Shown here: positions 22,671-35,936 of the stretch, piece after piece
Position numbering within the stretch: the stretch's first letter is position 1
How the letters are laid out: each line of letters begins with the position of its first letter
Assembly (NCBI GenBank): GCA_032718475.1
Contig: JAUCBJ010009126.1
Span: 1-64,000, forward strand
DNA from: Nemertoderma westbladi
Taxonomy: Eukaryota; Xenacoelomorpha; Nemertodermatida; Nemertodermatidae
DNA length: 64,000 nucleotides
Reading direction: 5' to 3'
Made by a program: the position numbers and the translations under genes
Notes under the pieces: model-generated
Database searches by the model: none
The model's input: only the letters and a program-made list of their open reading frames with translations
What the model was told of the DNA's origin: nothing

Positions 22671-22850
22671 CTGTTCAATACGGGTTTCCTACCTACATTC
22701 CCAGTGCCAGATTCGCTCGGCGCTCCACTTATCAAAGACAAATTCTGTAAAATATCTTCTTCTAATAATTACAGAGCCATTGCTATTTCTTAATCCTAAA
22801 AGTTCTAGAATGGGTTGTTAATATCTCAATGCCATAGCACGTCTGTGGAT
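22671..22850 (+). pseudogene. CR1/L2-like LINE RT fragment (fingers)
   Basis: Translation from 22671 gives LFNTGFLPTFPVPDSLGAPL, IKDKFCKISSSNNYRAIAIS, then a stop. It matches the start of the RT domain in CR1/L2-type elements (the P-x-x-K-D and NNYRAIAIS blocks). About 60 codons remain before the assembly gap. Other pieces of this type of element lie at 12627, 33321 and 37867. Confidence 0.75.
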
Positions 22851-22860
22851 TAATTTGGAT

Positions 22861-22960
22861 NNNNNNNNNNNNNNNNNNNNNNNNNNNNNNNNNNNNNNNN
22901 NNNNNNNNNNNNNNNNNNNNNNNNNNNNNNNNNNNNNNNNNNNNNNNNNNNNNNNNNNNN
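22861..22960. other. Assembly gap (100 N)
   Basis: Exactly 100 N, the usual placeholder for a gap of unknown size, at the left edge of the 73-bp array. Confidence 0.99.
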
Positions 22961-25900
22961 TGGATGATTCCAAAAGATTTCTATAGTACCACTATAACTG
23001 TCCAGTTTCTGTAGTTTTGTATTGTTACCGGCTTTGGATGATTCCAAAAGATTTCTATAGTACACTATAACTGTCCAGTTTCTGTAGTTTTCGTATTGTT
23101 ACCGGCTTTGGATGATTCCAAAAGATTTCTATAGTACACTATAACTGTCCAGTTTCTGTAGTTTTGTATTGTTACCGGCTTTGGATGATTCCAAAAGATT
23201 TCTATAGTACACTATAACTGTCCAGTTTCTGTAGTTTTGTATTGTTACCGGCTTTGGATGATTCCAAAAGATTTCTATAGTACACTATAACTGTCCAGTT
23301 TCTGTAGTTTTGTATTGTTACCGGCTTTGGATGATTCCAAAAGATTTCTATAGTACACTATAACTGTCCAGTTTCTGTAGTTTTGTATTGTTACCGGCTT
23401 TGGATGATTCCAAAAGATTTCTATAGTACACTATAACTGTCCAGTTTCTGTAGTTTTGTATTGTTACCGGCTTTGGATGATTCCAAAAGATTTCTATAGT
23501 ACACTATAACTGTCCAGTTTCTGTAGTTTTGTATTGTTACCGGCTTTGGATGATTCCAAAAGATTTCTATAGTACACTATAACTGTCCAGTTTCTGTAGT
23601 TTTGTATTGTTACCGGCTTTGGATGATTCCAAAAGATTTCTATAGTACACTATAACTGTCCAGTTTCTGTAGTTTTGTATTGTTACCGGCTTTGGATGAT
23701 TCCAAAAGATTTCTATAGTACACTATAACTGTCCAGTTTCTGTAGTTTTGTATTGTTACCGGCTTTGGATGATTCCAAAAGATTTCTATAGTACACTATA
23801 ACTGTCCAGTTTCTGTAGTTTTGTATTGTTACCGGCTTTGGATGATTCCAAAAGATTTCTATAGTACACTATAACTGTCCAGTTTCTGTAGTTTTGTATT
23901 GTTACCGGCTTTGGATGATTCCAAAAGATTTCTATAGTACACTATAACTGTCCAGTTTCTGTAGTTTTGTATTGTTACCGGCTTTGGATGATTCCAAAAG
24001 ATTTCTATAGTACACTATAACTGTCCAGTTTCTGTAGTTTTGTATTGTTACCGGCTTTGGATGATTCCAAAAGATTTCTATAGTACACTATAACTGTCCA
24101 GTTTCTGTAGTTTTGTATTGTTACCGGCTTTGGATGATTCCAAAAGATTTCTATAGTACACTATAACTGTCCAGTTTCTGTAGTTTTGTATTGTTACCGG
24201 CTTTGGATGATTCCAAAAGATTTCTATAGTACACTATAACTGTCCAGTTTCTGTAGTTTTGTATTGTTACCGGCTTTGGATGATTCCAAAAGATTTCTAT
24301 AGTACACTATAACTGTCCAGTTTCTGTAGTTTTGTATTGTTACCGGCTTTGGATGATTCCAAAAGATTTCTATAGTACACTATAACTGTCCAGTTTCTGT
24401 AGTTTTGTATTGTTACCGGCTTTGGATGATTCCAAAAGATTTCTATAGTACACTATAACTGTCCAGTTTCTGTAGTTTTGTATTGTTACCGGCTTTGGAT
24501 GATTCCAAAAGATTTCTATAGTACACTATAACTGTCCAGTTTCTGTAGTTTTGTATTGTTACCGGCTTTGGATGATTCCAAAAGATTTCTATAGTACACT
24601 ATAACTGTCCAGTTTCTGTAGTTTTCTATTGTTACCGGCTTTGGATGATTCCAAAAGATTTCTATAGTACACTATAACTGTCCAGTTTCTGTAGTTTTGT
24701 ATTGTTACCGGCTTTGGATGATTCCAAAAGATTTCTATAGTACACTATAACTGTCCAGTTTCTGTAGTTTTGCTATTGTTACCGGCTTTGGATGATTCCA
24801 AAAGATTTCTATAGTACACTATAACTGTCCAGTTTCTGTAGTTTTGTATTGTTACCGGCTTTGGATGATTCCAAAAGATTTCTATAGTACACTATAACTG
24901 TCCAGTTTCTGTAGTTTTGTATTGTTACCGGCTTTGGATGATTCCAAAAGATTTCTATAGTACACTATAACTGTCCAGTTTCTGTAGTTTTGTATTGTTA
25001 CCGGCTTTGGATGATTCCAAAAGATTTCTATAGTACACTATAACTGTCCAGTTTCTGTAGTTTTGTATTGTTACCGGCTTTGGATGATTCCAAAAGATTT
25101 CTATAGTACACTATAACTGTCCAGTTTCTGTAGTTTTGTATTGTTACCGGCTTTGGATGATTCCAAAAGATTTCTATAGTACACTATAACTGTCCAGTTT
25201 CTGTAGTTTTGTATTGTTACCGGCTTTGGATGATTCCAAAAGATTTCTATAGTACACTATAACTGTCCAGTTTCTGTAGTTTTGTATTGTTACCGGCTTT
25301 GGATGATTCCAAAAGATTTCTATAGTACACTATAACTGTCCAGTTTCTGTAGTTTTGTATTGTTACCGGCTTTGGATGATTCCAAAAGATTTCTATAGTA
25401 CACTATAACTGTCCAGTTTCTGTAGTTTTGTATTGTTACCGGCTTTGGATGATTCCAAAAGATTTCTATAGTACACTATAACTGTCCAGTTTCTGTAGTT
25501 TTGTATTGTTACCGGCTTTGGATGATTCCAAAAGATTTCTATAGTACACTATAACTGTCCAGTTTCTGTAGTTTTGTATTGTTACCGGCTTTGGATGATT
25601 CCAAAAGATTTCTATAGTACACTATAACTGTCCAGTTTCTGTAGTTTTGTATTGTTACCGGCTTTGGATGATTCCAAAAGATTTCTATAGTACACTATAA
25701 CTGTCCAGTTTCTGTAGTTTTGTATTGTTACCGGCTTTGGATGATTCCAAAAGATTTCTATAGTACACTATAACTGTCCAGTTTCTGTAGTTTTGTATTG
25801 TTACCGGCTTTGGATGATTCCAAAAGATTTCTATAGTACACTATAACTGTCCAGTTTCTGTAGTTTTGTATTGTTACCGGCTTTGGATGATTCCAAAAGA

Positions 25901-28900
25901 TTTCTATAGTACACTATAACTGTCCAGTTTCTGTAGTTTTGTATTGTTACCGGCTTTGGATGATTCCAAAAGATTTCTATAGTACACTATAACTGTCCAG
26001 TTTCTGTAGTTTTGTATTGTTACCGGCTTTGGATGATTCCAAAAGATTTCTATAGTACACTATAACTGTCCAGTTTCTGTAGTTTTGTATTGTTACCGGC
26101 TTTGGATGATTCCAAAAGATTTCTATAGTACACTATAACTGTCCAGTTTCTGTAGTTTTGTATTGTTACCGGCTTTGGATGATTCCAAAAGATTTCTATA
26201 GTACACTATAACTGTCCAGTTTCTGTAGTTTTGTATTGTTACCGGCTTTGGATGATTCCAAAAGATTTCTATAGTACACTATAACTGTCCAGTTTCTGTA
26301 GTTTTGTATTGTTACCGGCTTTGGATGATTCCAAAAGATTTCTATAGTACACTATAACTGTCCAGTTTCTGTAGTTTTGTATTGTTACCGGCTTTGGATG
26401 ATTCCAAAAGATTTCTATAGTACACTATAACTGTCCAGTTTCTGTAGTTTTGTATTGTTACCGGCTTTGGATGATTCCAAAAGATTTCTATAGTACACTA
26501 TAACTGTCCAGTTTCTGTAGTTTTGTATTGTTACCGGCTTTGGATGATTCCAAAAGATTTCTATAGTACACTATAACTGTCCAGTTTCTGTAGTTTTGTA
26601 TTGTTACCGGCTTTGGATGATTCCAAAAGATTTCTATAGTACACTATAACTGTCCAGTTTCTGTAGTTTTGTATTGTTACCGGCTTTGGATGATTCCAAA
26701 AGATTTCTATAGTACACTATAACTGTCCAGTTTCTGTAGTTTTGTATTGTTACCGGCTTTGGATGATTCCAAAAGATTTCTATAGTACACTATAACTGTC
26801 CAGTTTCTGTAGTTTTGTATTGTTACCGGCTTTGGATGATTCCAAAAGATTTCTATAGTACACTATAACTGTCCAGTTTCTGTAGTTTTGTATTGTTACC
26901 GGCTTTGGATGATTCCAAAAGATTTCTATAGTACACTATAACTGTCCAGTTTCTGTAGTTTTGTATTGTTACCGGCTTTGGATGATTCCAAAAGATTTCT
27001 ATAGTACACTATAACTGTCCAGTTTCTGTAGTTTTGTATTGTTACCGGCTTTGGATGATTCCAAAAGATTTCTATAGTACACTATAACTGTCCAGTTTCT
27101 GTAGTTTTGTATTGTTACCGGCTTTGGATGATTCCAAAAGATTTCTATAGTACACTATAACTGTCCAGTTTCTGTAGTTTTCTATTGTTACCGGCTTTGG
27201 ATGATTCCAAAAGATTTCTATAGTACACTATAACTGTCCAGTTTCTGTAGTTTTGTATTGTTACCGGCTTTGGATGATTCCAAAAGATTTCTATAGTACA
27301 CTATAACTGTCCAGTTTCTGTAGTTTTCTATTGTTACCGGCTTTGGATGATTCCAAAAGATTTCTATAGTACACTATAACTGTCCAGTTTCTGTAGTTTT
27401 GTATTGTTACCGGCTTTGGATGATTCCAAAAGATTTCTATAGTACACTATAACTGTCCAGTTTCTGTAGTTTTGTATTGTTACCGGCTTTGGATGATTCC
27501 AAAAGATTTCTATAGTACACTATAACTGTCCAGTTTCTGTAGTTTTGTATTGTTACCGGCTTTGGATGATTCCAAAAGATTTCTATAGTACACTATAACT
27601 GTCCAGTTTCTGTAGTTTTCTATTGTTACCGGCTTTGGATGATTCCAAAAGATTTCTATAGTACACTATAACTGTCCAGTTTCTGTAGTTTTCTATTGTT
27701 ACCGGCTTTGGATGATTCCAAAAGATTTCTATAGTACACTATAACTGTCCAGTTTCTGTAGTTTTGTATTGTTACCGGCTTTGGATGATTCCAAAAGATT
27801 TCTATAGTACACTATAACTGTCCAGTTTCTGTAGTTTTCTATTGTTACCGGCTTTGGATGATTCCAAAAGATTTCTATAGTACACTATAACTGTCCAGTT
27901 TCTGTAGTTTTCTATTGTTACCGGCTTTGGATGATTCCAAAAGATTTCTATAGTACACTATAACTGTCCAGTTTCTGTAGTTTTCTATTGTTACCGGCTT
28001 TGGATGATTCCAAAAGATTTCTATAGTACACTATAACTGTCCAGTTTCTGTAGTTTTGTATTGTTACCGGCTTTGGATGATTCCAAAAGATTTCTATAGT
28101 ACACTATAACTGTCCAGTTTCTGTAGTTTTGTATTGTTACCGGCTTTGGATGATTCCAAAAGATTTCTATAGTACACTATAACTGTCCAGTTTCTGTAGT
28201 TTTCTATTGTTACCGGCTTTGGATGATTCCAAAAGATTTCTATAGTACACTATAACTGTCCAGTTTCTGTAGTTTTCTATTGTTACCGGCTTTGGATGAT
28301 TCCAAAAGATTTCTATAGTACACTATAACTGTCCAGTTTCTGTAGTTTTGTATTGTTACCGGCTTTGGATGATTCCAAAAGATTTCTATAGTACACTATA
28401 ACTGTCCAGTTTCTGTAGTTTTCTATTGTTACCGGCTTTGGATGATTCCAAAAGATTTCTATAGTACACTATAACTGTCCAGTTTCTGTAGTTTTCTATT
28501 GTTACCGGCTTTGGATGATTCCAAAAGATTTCTATAGTACACTATAACTGTCCAGTTTCTGTAGTTTTCTATTGTTACCGGCTTTGGATGATTCCAAAAG
28601 ATTTCTATAGTACACTATAACTGTCCAGTTTCTGTAGTTTTGTATTGTTACCGGCTTTGGATGATTCCAAAAGATTTCTATAGTACACTATAACTGTCCA
28701 GTTTCTGTAGTTTTGTATTGTTACCGGCTTTGGATGATTCCAAAAGATTTCTATAGTACACTATAACTGTCCAGTTTCTGTAGTTTTGTATTGTTACCGG
28801 CTTTGGATGATTCCAAAAGATTTCTATAGTACACTATAACTGTCCAGTTTCTGTAGTTTTGTATTGTTACCGGCTTTGGATGATTCCAAAAGATTTCTAT

Positions 28901-31900
28901 AGTACACTATAACTGTCCAGTTTCTGTAGTTTTGTATTGTTACCGGCTTTGGATGATTCCAAAAGATTTCTATAGTACACTATAACTGTCCAGTTTCTGT
29001 AGTTTTCTATTGTTACCGGCTTTGGATGATTCCAAAAGATTTCTATAGTACACTATAACTGTCCAGTTTCTGTAGTTTTGTATTGTTACCGGCTTTGGAT
29101 GATTCCAAAAGATTTCTATAGTACACTATAACTGTCCAGTTTCTGTAGTTTTCTATTGTTACCGGCTTTGGATGATTCCAAAAGATTTCTATAGTACACT
29201 ATAACTGTCCAGTTTCTGTAGTTTTGTATTGTTACCGGCTTTGGATGATTCCAAAAGATTTCTATAGTACACTATAACTGTCCAGTTTCTGTAGTTTTCT
29301 ATTGTTACCGGCTTTGGATGATTCCAAAAGATTTCTATAGTACACTATAACTGTCCAGTTTCTGTAGTTTTGTATTGTTACCGGCTTTGGATGATTCCAA
29401 AAGATTTCTATAGTACACTATAACTGTCCAGTTTCTGTAGTTTTCTATTGTTACCGGCTTTGGATGATTCCAAAAGATTTCTATAGTACACTATAACTGT
29501 CCAGTTTCTGTAGTTTTCTATTGTTACCGGCTTTGGATGATTCCAAAAGATTTCTATAGTACACTATAACTGTCCAGTTTCTGTAGTTTTGTATTGTTAC
29601 CGGCTTTGGATGATTCCAAAAGATTTCTATAGTACACTATAACTGTCCAGTTTCTGTAGTTTTGTATTGTTACCGGCTTTGGATGATTCCAAAAGATTTC
29701 TATAGTACACTATAACTGTCCAGTTTCTGTAGTTTTGTATTGTTACCGGCTTTGGATGATTCCAAAAGATTTCTATAGTACACTATAACTGTCCAGTTTC
29801 TGTAGTTTTGTATTGTTACCGGCTTTGGATGATTCCAAAAGATTTCTATAGTACACTATAACTGTCCAGTTTCTGTAGTTTTGTATTGTTACCGGCTTTG
29901 GATGATTCCAAAAGATTTCTATAGTACACTATAACTGTCCAGTTTCTGTAGTTTTGTATTGTTACCGGCTTTGGATGATTCCAAAAGATTTCTATAGTAC
30001 ACTATAACTGTCCAGTTTCTGTAGTTTTGTATTGTTACCGGCTTTGGATGATTCCAAAAGATTTCTATAGTACACTATAACTGTCCAGTTTCTGTAGTTT
30101 TGTATTGTTACCGGCTTTGGATGATTCCAAAAGATTTCTATAGTACACTATAACTGTCCAGTTTCTGTAGTTTTGTATTGTTACCGGCTTTGGATGATTC
30201 CAAAAGATTTCTATAGTACACTATAACTGTCCAGTTTCTGTAGTTTTGTATTGTTACCGGCTTTGGATGATTCCAAAAGATTTCTATAGTACACTATAAC
30301 TGTCCAGTTTCTGTAGTTTTGTATTGTTACCGGCTTTGGATGATTCCAAAAGATTTCTATAGTACACTATAACTGTCCAGTTTCTGTAGTTTTGTATTGT
30401 TACCGGCTTTGGATGATTCCAAAAGATTTCTATAGTACACTATAACTGTCCAGTTTCTGTAGTTTTCTATTGTTACCGGCTTTGGATGATTCCAAAAGAT
30501 TTCTATAGTACACTATAACTGTCCAGTTTCTGTAGTTTTGTATTGTTACCGGCTTTGGATGATTCCAAAAGATTTCTATAGTACACTATAACTGTCCAGT
30601 TTCTGTAGTTTTGTATTGTTACCGGCTTTGGATGATTCCAAAAGATTTCTATAGTACACTATAACTGTCCAGTTTCTGTAGTTTTCTATTGTTACCGGCT
30701 TTGGATGATTCCAAAAGATTTCTATAGTACACTATAACTGTCCAGTTTCTGTAGTTTTGTATTGTTACCGGCTTTGGATGATTCCAAAAGATTTCTATAG
30801 TACACTATAACTGTCCAGTTTCTGTAGTTTTGTATTGTTACCGGCTTTGGATGATTCCAAAAGATTTCTATAGTACACTATAACTGTCCAGTTTCTGTAG
30901 TTTTGTATTGTTACCGGCTTTGGATGATTCCAAAAGATTTCTATAGTACACTATAAATGTCCAGTTTCTGTAGTTTTGTATTGTTACCGGCTTTGGATGA
31001 TTCCAAAAGATTTCTATAGTACACTATAACTGTCCAGTTTCTGTAGTTTTGTATTGTTACCGGCTTTGGATGATTCCAAAAGATTTCTATAGTACACTAT
31101 AACTGTCCAGTTTCTGTAGTTTTGTATTGTTACCGGCTTTGGATGATTCCAAAAGATTTCTATAGTACACTATAACTGTCCAGTTTCTGTAGTTTTCTAT
31201 TGTTACCGGCTTTGGATGATTCCAAAAGATTTCTATAGTACACTATAACTGTCCAGTTTCTGTAGTTTTGTATTGTTACCGGCTTTGGATGATTCCAAAA
31301 GATTTCTATAGTACACTATAACTGTCCAGTTTCTGTAGTTTTCTATTGTTACCGGCTTTGGATGATTCCAAAAGATTTCTATAGTACACTATAACTGTCC
31401 AGTTTCTGTAGTTTTGTATTGTTACCGGCTTTGGATGATTCCAAAAGATTTCTATAGTACACTATAACTGTCCAGTTTCTGTAGTTTTGTATTGTTACCG
31501 GCTTTGGATGATTCCAAAAGATTTCTATAGTACACTATAACTGTCCAGTTTCTGTAGTTTTGTATTGTTACCGGCTTTGGATGATTCCAAAAGATTTCTA
31601 TAGTACACTATAACTGTCCAGTTTCTGTAGTTTTCTATTGTTACCGGCTTTGGATGATTCCAAAAGATTTCTATAGTACACTATAACTGTCCAGTTTCTG
31701 TAGTTTTGTATTGTTACCGGCTTTGGATGATTCCAAAAGATTTCTATAGTACACTATAACTGTCCAGTTTCTGTAGTTTTCTATTGTTACCGGCTTTGGA
31801 TGATTCCAAAAGATTTCTATAGTACACTATAACTGTCCAGTTTCTGTAGTTTTGTATTGTTACCGGCTTTGGATGATTCCAAAAGATTTCTATAGTACAC

Positions 31901-32677
31901 TATAACTGTCCAGTTTCTGTAGTTTTCTATTGTTACCGGCTTTGGATGATTCCAAAAGATTTCTATAGTACACTATAACTGTCCAGTTTCTGTAGTTTTG
32001 TATTGTTACCGGCTTTGGATGATTCCAAAAGATTTCTATAGTACACTATAACTGTCCAGTTTCTGTAGTTTTCTATTGTTACCGGCTTTGGATGATTCCA
32101 AAAGATTTCTATAGTACACTATAACTGTCCAGTTTCTGTAGTTTTCTATTGTTACCGGCTTTGGATGATTCCAAAAGATTTCTATAGTACACTATAACTG
32201 TCCAGTTTCTGTAGTTTTCTATTGTTACCGGCTTTGGATGATTCCAAAAGATTTCTATAGTACACTATAACTGTCCAGTTTCTGTAGTTTTCTATTGTTA
32301 CCGGCTTTGGATGATTCCAAAAGATTTCTATAGTACACTATAACTGTCCAGTTTCTGTAGTTTTGTATTGTTACCGGCTTTGGATGATTCCAAAAGATTT
32401 CTATAGTACACTATAACTGTCCAGTTTCTGTAGTTTTGTATTGTTACCGGCTTTGGATGATTCCAAAAGATTTCTATAGTACACTATAACTGTCCAGTTT
32501 CTGTAGTTTTCTATTGTTACCGGCTTTGGATGATTCCAAAAGATTTCTATAGTACACTATAACTGTCCAGTTTCTGTAGTTTTGTATTGTTACCGGCTTT
32601 GGATGATTCCAAAAGATTTCTATAGTACACTATAACTGTCCAGTTTCTGTAGTTTTCTATTGTTACCGGCTTTGGAT
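22961..32677. repeat. 73-bp satellite, ~133 near-identical units
   Basis: The unit is TGGATGATTCCAAAAGATTT, CTATAGTACACTATAACTGT, CCAGTTTCTGTAGTTTTGTA, TTGTTACCGGCTT. The period is 73 bp (the first two units are 74 bp). The main variant is TTTTGTATTG versus TTTTCTATTG. The C form is almost absent before 27.1 kb and common after, so two subfamilies are spatially sorted. TATAGT-AC-ACTATA is a short inverted repeat in each unit. No coding frame persists. The left end is lost in the N gap. Confidence 0.98.
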
Positions 32678-32826
32678 GTTTATTAGGTTTGAGTCGAGTT
32701 TTCGAATTCATCGATTGAGATAAATTATTCATGGAATTTATCAAGAAGGGATTCTCACTATTATACTCCTAGAGGTTATTAATGTTTACATAATAGAGGA
32801 ATGCGGAAAAGTCACGAAACTTTGCA

Positions 32827-33199
32827 ATTACAAACAGCTGCAGACAGGATTTAGTTACCAGCTCTTTGTTACAAATAGCTGCAGACAGGATTTAGTTACC
32901 AGCTCTTTGTTACAAACAGCTGCAGACAGGATTTAGTTACCAGCTCTTTGTTACAAATAGCTGCAGACAGGATTTAGTTACCAGCTCTTTGTTACAAACA
33001 GCTGCAGACAGGATTTAGTTACCAGCTCTTTGTTACAAACAGCTGCAGACAGGATTTAGTTACCAGCTCTTTGTTACAAACAGCTGCAGACAGGATTTAG
33101 TTACCAGATCTTTGTTACAAACAGCTGCAGACAGGATTTAGTTACCAGCTCTTTGTTACAAATAGCTGCAGACAGGATTTAGTTACCAGCTCTTTGTTA
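32827..33199. repeat. 41-bp minisatellite, nine units
   Basis: The unit is ACAAACAGCTGCAGACAGGA plus TTTAGTTACCAGCTCTTTGTT, with an AACAGC/AATAGC variant. GCAGACAGG recurs at 32840 and 32881. Confidence 0.97.
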
Positions 33200-33320
33200 T
33201 TTTGTTTTGTAATAAATACTAAAAACTTCCCTCGTAGAAATTCGAATGTTGGGTGTCTTATAATTTGGTTTGGTTATATATAATTTGGTTATAATTTTAG
33301 AATAATTTGGTTTGGTTATT

Positions 33321-33480
33321 TTTCTTTACGCCGACGATTTTATATTGCTGACTAACTCCATCAGTTCAAGGATTGCAGCTTATGCTAAAGGATTGGGAAT
33401 TATTCTCTGAAAAAAATTCCCTATGCTATTGAGTAGGAACAGAAATGGGATAAAAGTAAATCGAAGTGGATTCCATTTAA
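33321..33480 (+). pseudogene. CR1/L2-like LINE RT fragment with YADD
   Basis: TTTCTTTACGCCGACGATTT encodes FLYADDF and continues ILLTNSISS, the RT catalytic palm motif. The frame then breaks (stops and shifts by about 33410). Short remnant. Confidence 0.75.
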
Positions 33481-33919
33481 TCAATGTGGTCGAACAACTA
33501 CAAAGGTAACAACAGTAAATGGGATTACTAAATTCCAAATTGGATCACCAATAATGGTATTTAGGAAATTCCTTACATCACTCGGGTAGTTGTAAACTTC
33601 TGTTTTGATATGCAACACGTCTAAAGCAAGAGTTTATAGTTTTTGTTATCTACTTTGTTTCGTTGTTTGTGTAACTTACCCTGTTTGTTCAATTCCTATT
33701 GTTATAAATTAAATTGCGTTACTTTGTTGTCGCCAAGTTTACCTTCGAACTGTGTAAACCATACGTTAACCCAATCACATAATGTTTATTGGTGCATCTC
33801 ACTTATCGATCTATCTCGCTTTTATTTATATAATGTTTTATGCAGTAACTGTTTTTACTTATTGTCACCATGTGTGAATTTAACATTAAACAAACATGTA
33901 ACAACTTAATTAAACTCAC
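33481..33919. other. No further gene seen
   Basis: AT-rich sequence left of the GPCR exon and inside the inferred intron. An 88-codon frame at 33643-33909 (+) is Cys/Leu-rich without a recognisable domain and runs opposite the receptor gene; I do not support it. Confidence 0.5.
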
Positions 33920-34028
33920 CGCATAACGTAATTAATGTTAAAATAGTTCCAATTACTCCAATATAAGTTTTGCTGACTTTGTAACTGTAATCAGACGCAG
34001 TACTGTTATTGGATTCCACAGCATCCAT
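33920..34028 (-). CDS. Rhodopsin-type GPCR, first coding exon (N-terminus, start of TM1)
   Basis: On the minus strand an ATG at 34028-34026 (A at -3, G at +4) opens 36 codons plus one base, ending at donor GCG|GTGAGT. The peptide starts MDAVESNNSTASDYSYK, a short extracellular N-terminus with overlapping N-glycosylation sequons at Asn7 and Asn8. It then enters a hydrophobic helix, TYIGVIGTILTLITLC. The last base G completes a Gly codon with GA from the exon at 14199, giving LCGIFGN with TM1 unbroken. A possible acceptor TTCTTTACAG lies 44 bases upstream of the ATG (AG at 34073-34074), so a separate 5' UTR exon is likely. The single exon is short, but its exact phase match and helix continuity make chance unlikely. 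Confidence 0.75.
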
Positions 34029-34317
34029 AATTAATTGTCTTCTAATATATTTTCATACCGGAGGAAACATATCTGTAAAGAATAGTAATATAATGAATGA
34101 TATATTATTATGTATTTAAGAATGATTAAAATATTGAAATAAATAGGATGAAAATAATAAATAATCATATTGCTACAAGAGTTTATATACTTTCAACATG
34201 TTTAAATACTCTAGCCACCCATATACAGTAGTTGCTGACGCGTAGTGCTCATTAAATGAACGAGCATATGGAGTGAGTTCAAGGATCACGATGAAGAGAC
34301 AATGTAATTTCCAACAA

Positions 34318-35025
34318 GTGTTATATCATGAAGTTAAAACATGTTGTATCATGTAGTTAAAATATGTTATACTCATATCATGTAGTTAAAACATGTTATA
34401 TCATGTAGTTAAAACATGTTATATCATGTAGTTAAAACATGTTATATGATGTAGTTAAAACATGTTATATCATGTAGTTAAAACATGTTATATCATGTCG
34501 TTAAAACATGTTATATCATGTAGTTAAAACATGATATATCATGTAGTTGAAACATGTTATATCATGTAGTTAAAACATGTTATATCATGTCGATAAAAAA
34601 TGTTATATCATGTAGTTAAAACATGATATATCATGTAGTTAAAACATGTTATATCATGTAGTTAAAACATGATATATCATTAGTTAAAACATGTTATATC
34701 ATTTAGTTAAAACATGTTATATCATGTAGTTAAAACATGATATATCATGTAGTTAAAACATGTTATATCATGTAGTTAAAACATGTTATATCATGTAGTT
34801 AAAAGATGTTATATCATGTAGTTAAACATGTTATATCATGTAGTTAAACATGTTATATCATGCAGTTAAACATGTTATATCATGTAGTTAAAACATGTTA
34901 TATCATGTCGTTAAAACATGTTATATCATGTAGTTAAAACATGTTATATCATGTAGTTAAAACATGTTATATCTTGTAGTTAAAACATGATATATAATGT
35001 AGTTAAAATATGTTATATATCATTT
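34318..35025. repeat. 23-bp AT-rich minisatellite
   Basis: About 30 units of ATATCATGTAGTTAAAACATGTT, some one base shorter. Variants ACATGATATATCATGT make perfect 16-bp palindromes across unit borders. The array lies 0.3 kb upstream of the GPCR start codon, in a promoter- or first-intron-proximal position. Confidence 0.97.
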
Positions 35026-35936
35026 TAAGGAGCGACTATTGATAAAAAACTCAATATGAAACTTTTATTAACAAATTTCATGTGAATTTATAGGAATTAT
35101 TAAATATATGTATCTAAATATCCCAAAGTTTATTGTCCGTATTCTATGAAACCCTGTCGCACTGCCTGTGTTTGGATGTGTTGGCTTTGTCATAGAAAAA
35201 AGCCAAACCCCGGTGGTTTCATAATTCTAGTCAGACACTATTCGCCTGACTAAAGTCGTCTTCTTTGATTTCTTAAACGAGTTATTTTGTATAAAGTTAA
35301 CAGTTAATCAACCGTTTCCTTTATGTTACTTAGTTGGTCACGCATATGCATTATATCTCCGAGAAACCGAAGTAACAGCTCGTTCGTATTAACAATCATA
35401 TGAAGCTGCTTTACAATTAATTGTTAATATTAATCAGTAAATAATGTAACCAGTAATACCAACCAATAATAAAGAAAGAAATGGTATATAGTAGAAACAT
35501 AAGTAGAAATATAGGTAGACAAATTACTTGCCAAAAACACTATTATTCTATTGTAATAAAGTTTACTACTACCATTGTTTATTGTTCCGATACCATGCGT
35601 TACGTTGTGTCTATCCAAGTGGTTGCACCGCAATCAGCCAGTTTGAATTATACAGCTGAACAAAGATAATCCATAATGTTTCTGCTTCTAACATTTACTT
35701 TTATCATAGCGGTAAAATCAAAGCATCAAAGCATCTATGGGTCGATTATTAAGAACTCTATCCATATAGAATATATTATATTATATGAAATTTTGTAAAT
35801 ACCAAGTACTTTCGAAAATTAATACAAAATAGGCCTACAGAATGCAGGATACTAGTTGTACTTATTGTACTACCGGTACTGTAGTGTAATACTATTACAC
35901 CATGACCCGTAATATAGTGTCATTTTCTGATGACAC
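35026..35936. other. No gene seen
   Basis: AT-rich sequence. A short inverted repeat TAGTCAG/CTGACTA flanks 35237-35255. Two overlapping 62-67-codon frames on opposite strands at 35430-35669 have no recognisable features. Confidence 0.5.

Larger units (their letters stand above)
14200..33919 (-). other. Inferred 19.7-kb GPCR intron filled with satellites
   Basis: The interval between donor GTGAGT (33914-33919) and acceptor TTTAATACAG (14200-14209) is phase 1. It contains 20-, 91-, 73- and 41-bp arrays (about 12.5 kb in total), RTE-like and CR1/L2-like LINE fragments, a microsatellite element and a 100-N gap, so its true length is unknown. No other exon of the gene is needed to join the two coding pieces. 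Confidence 0.65.

Noticed and set aside
22961-32677. tRNA or pol III gene cluster because the unit is 73 bp
   Set aside because: The unit has no B box or cloverleaf pairing; the length match is coincidence.
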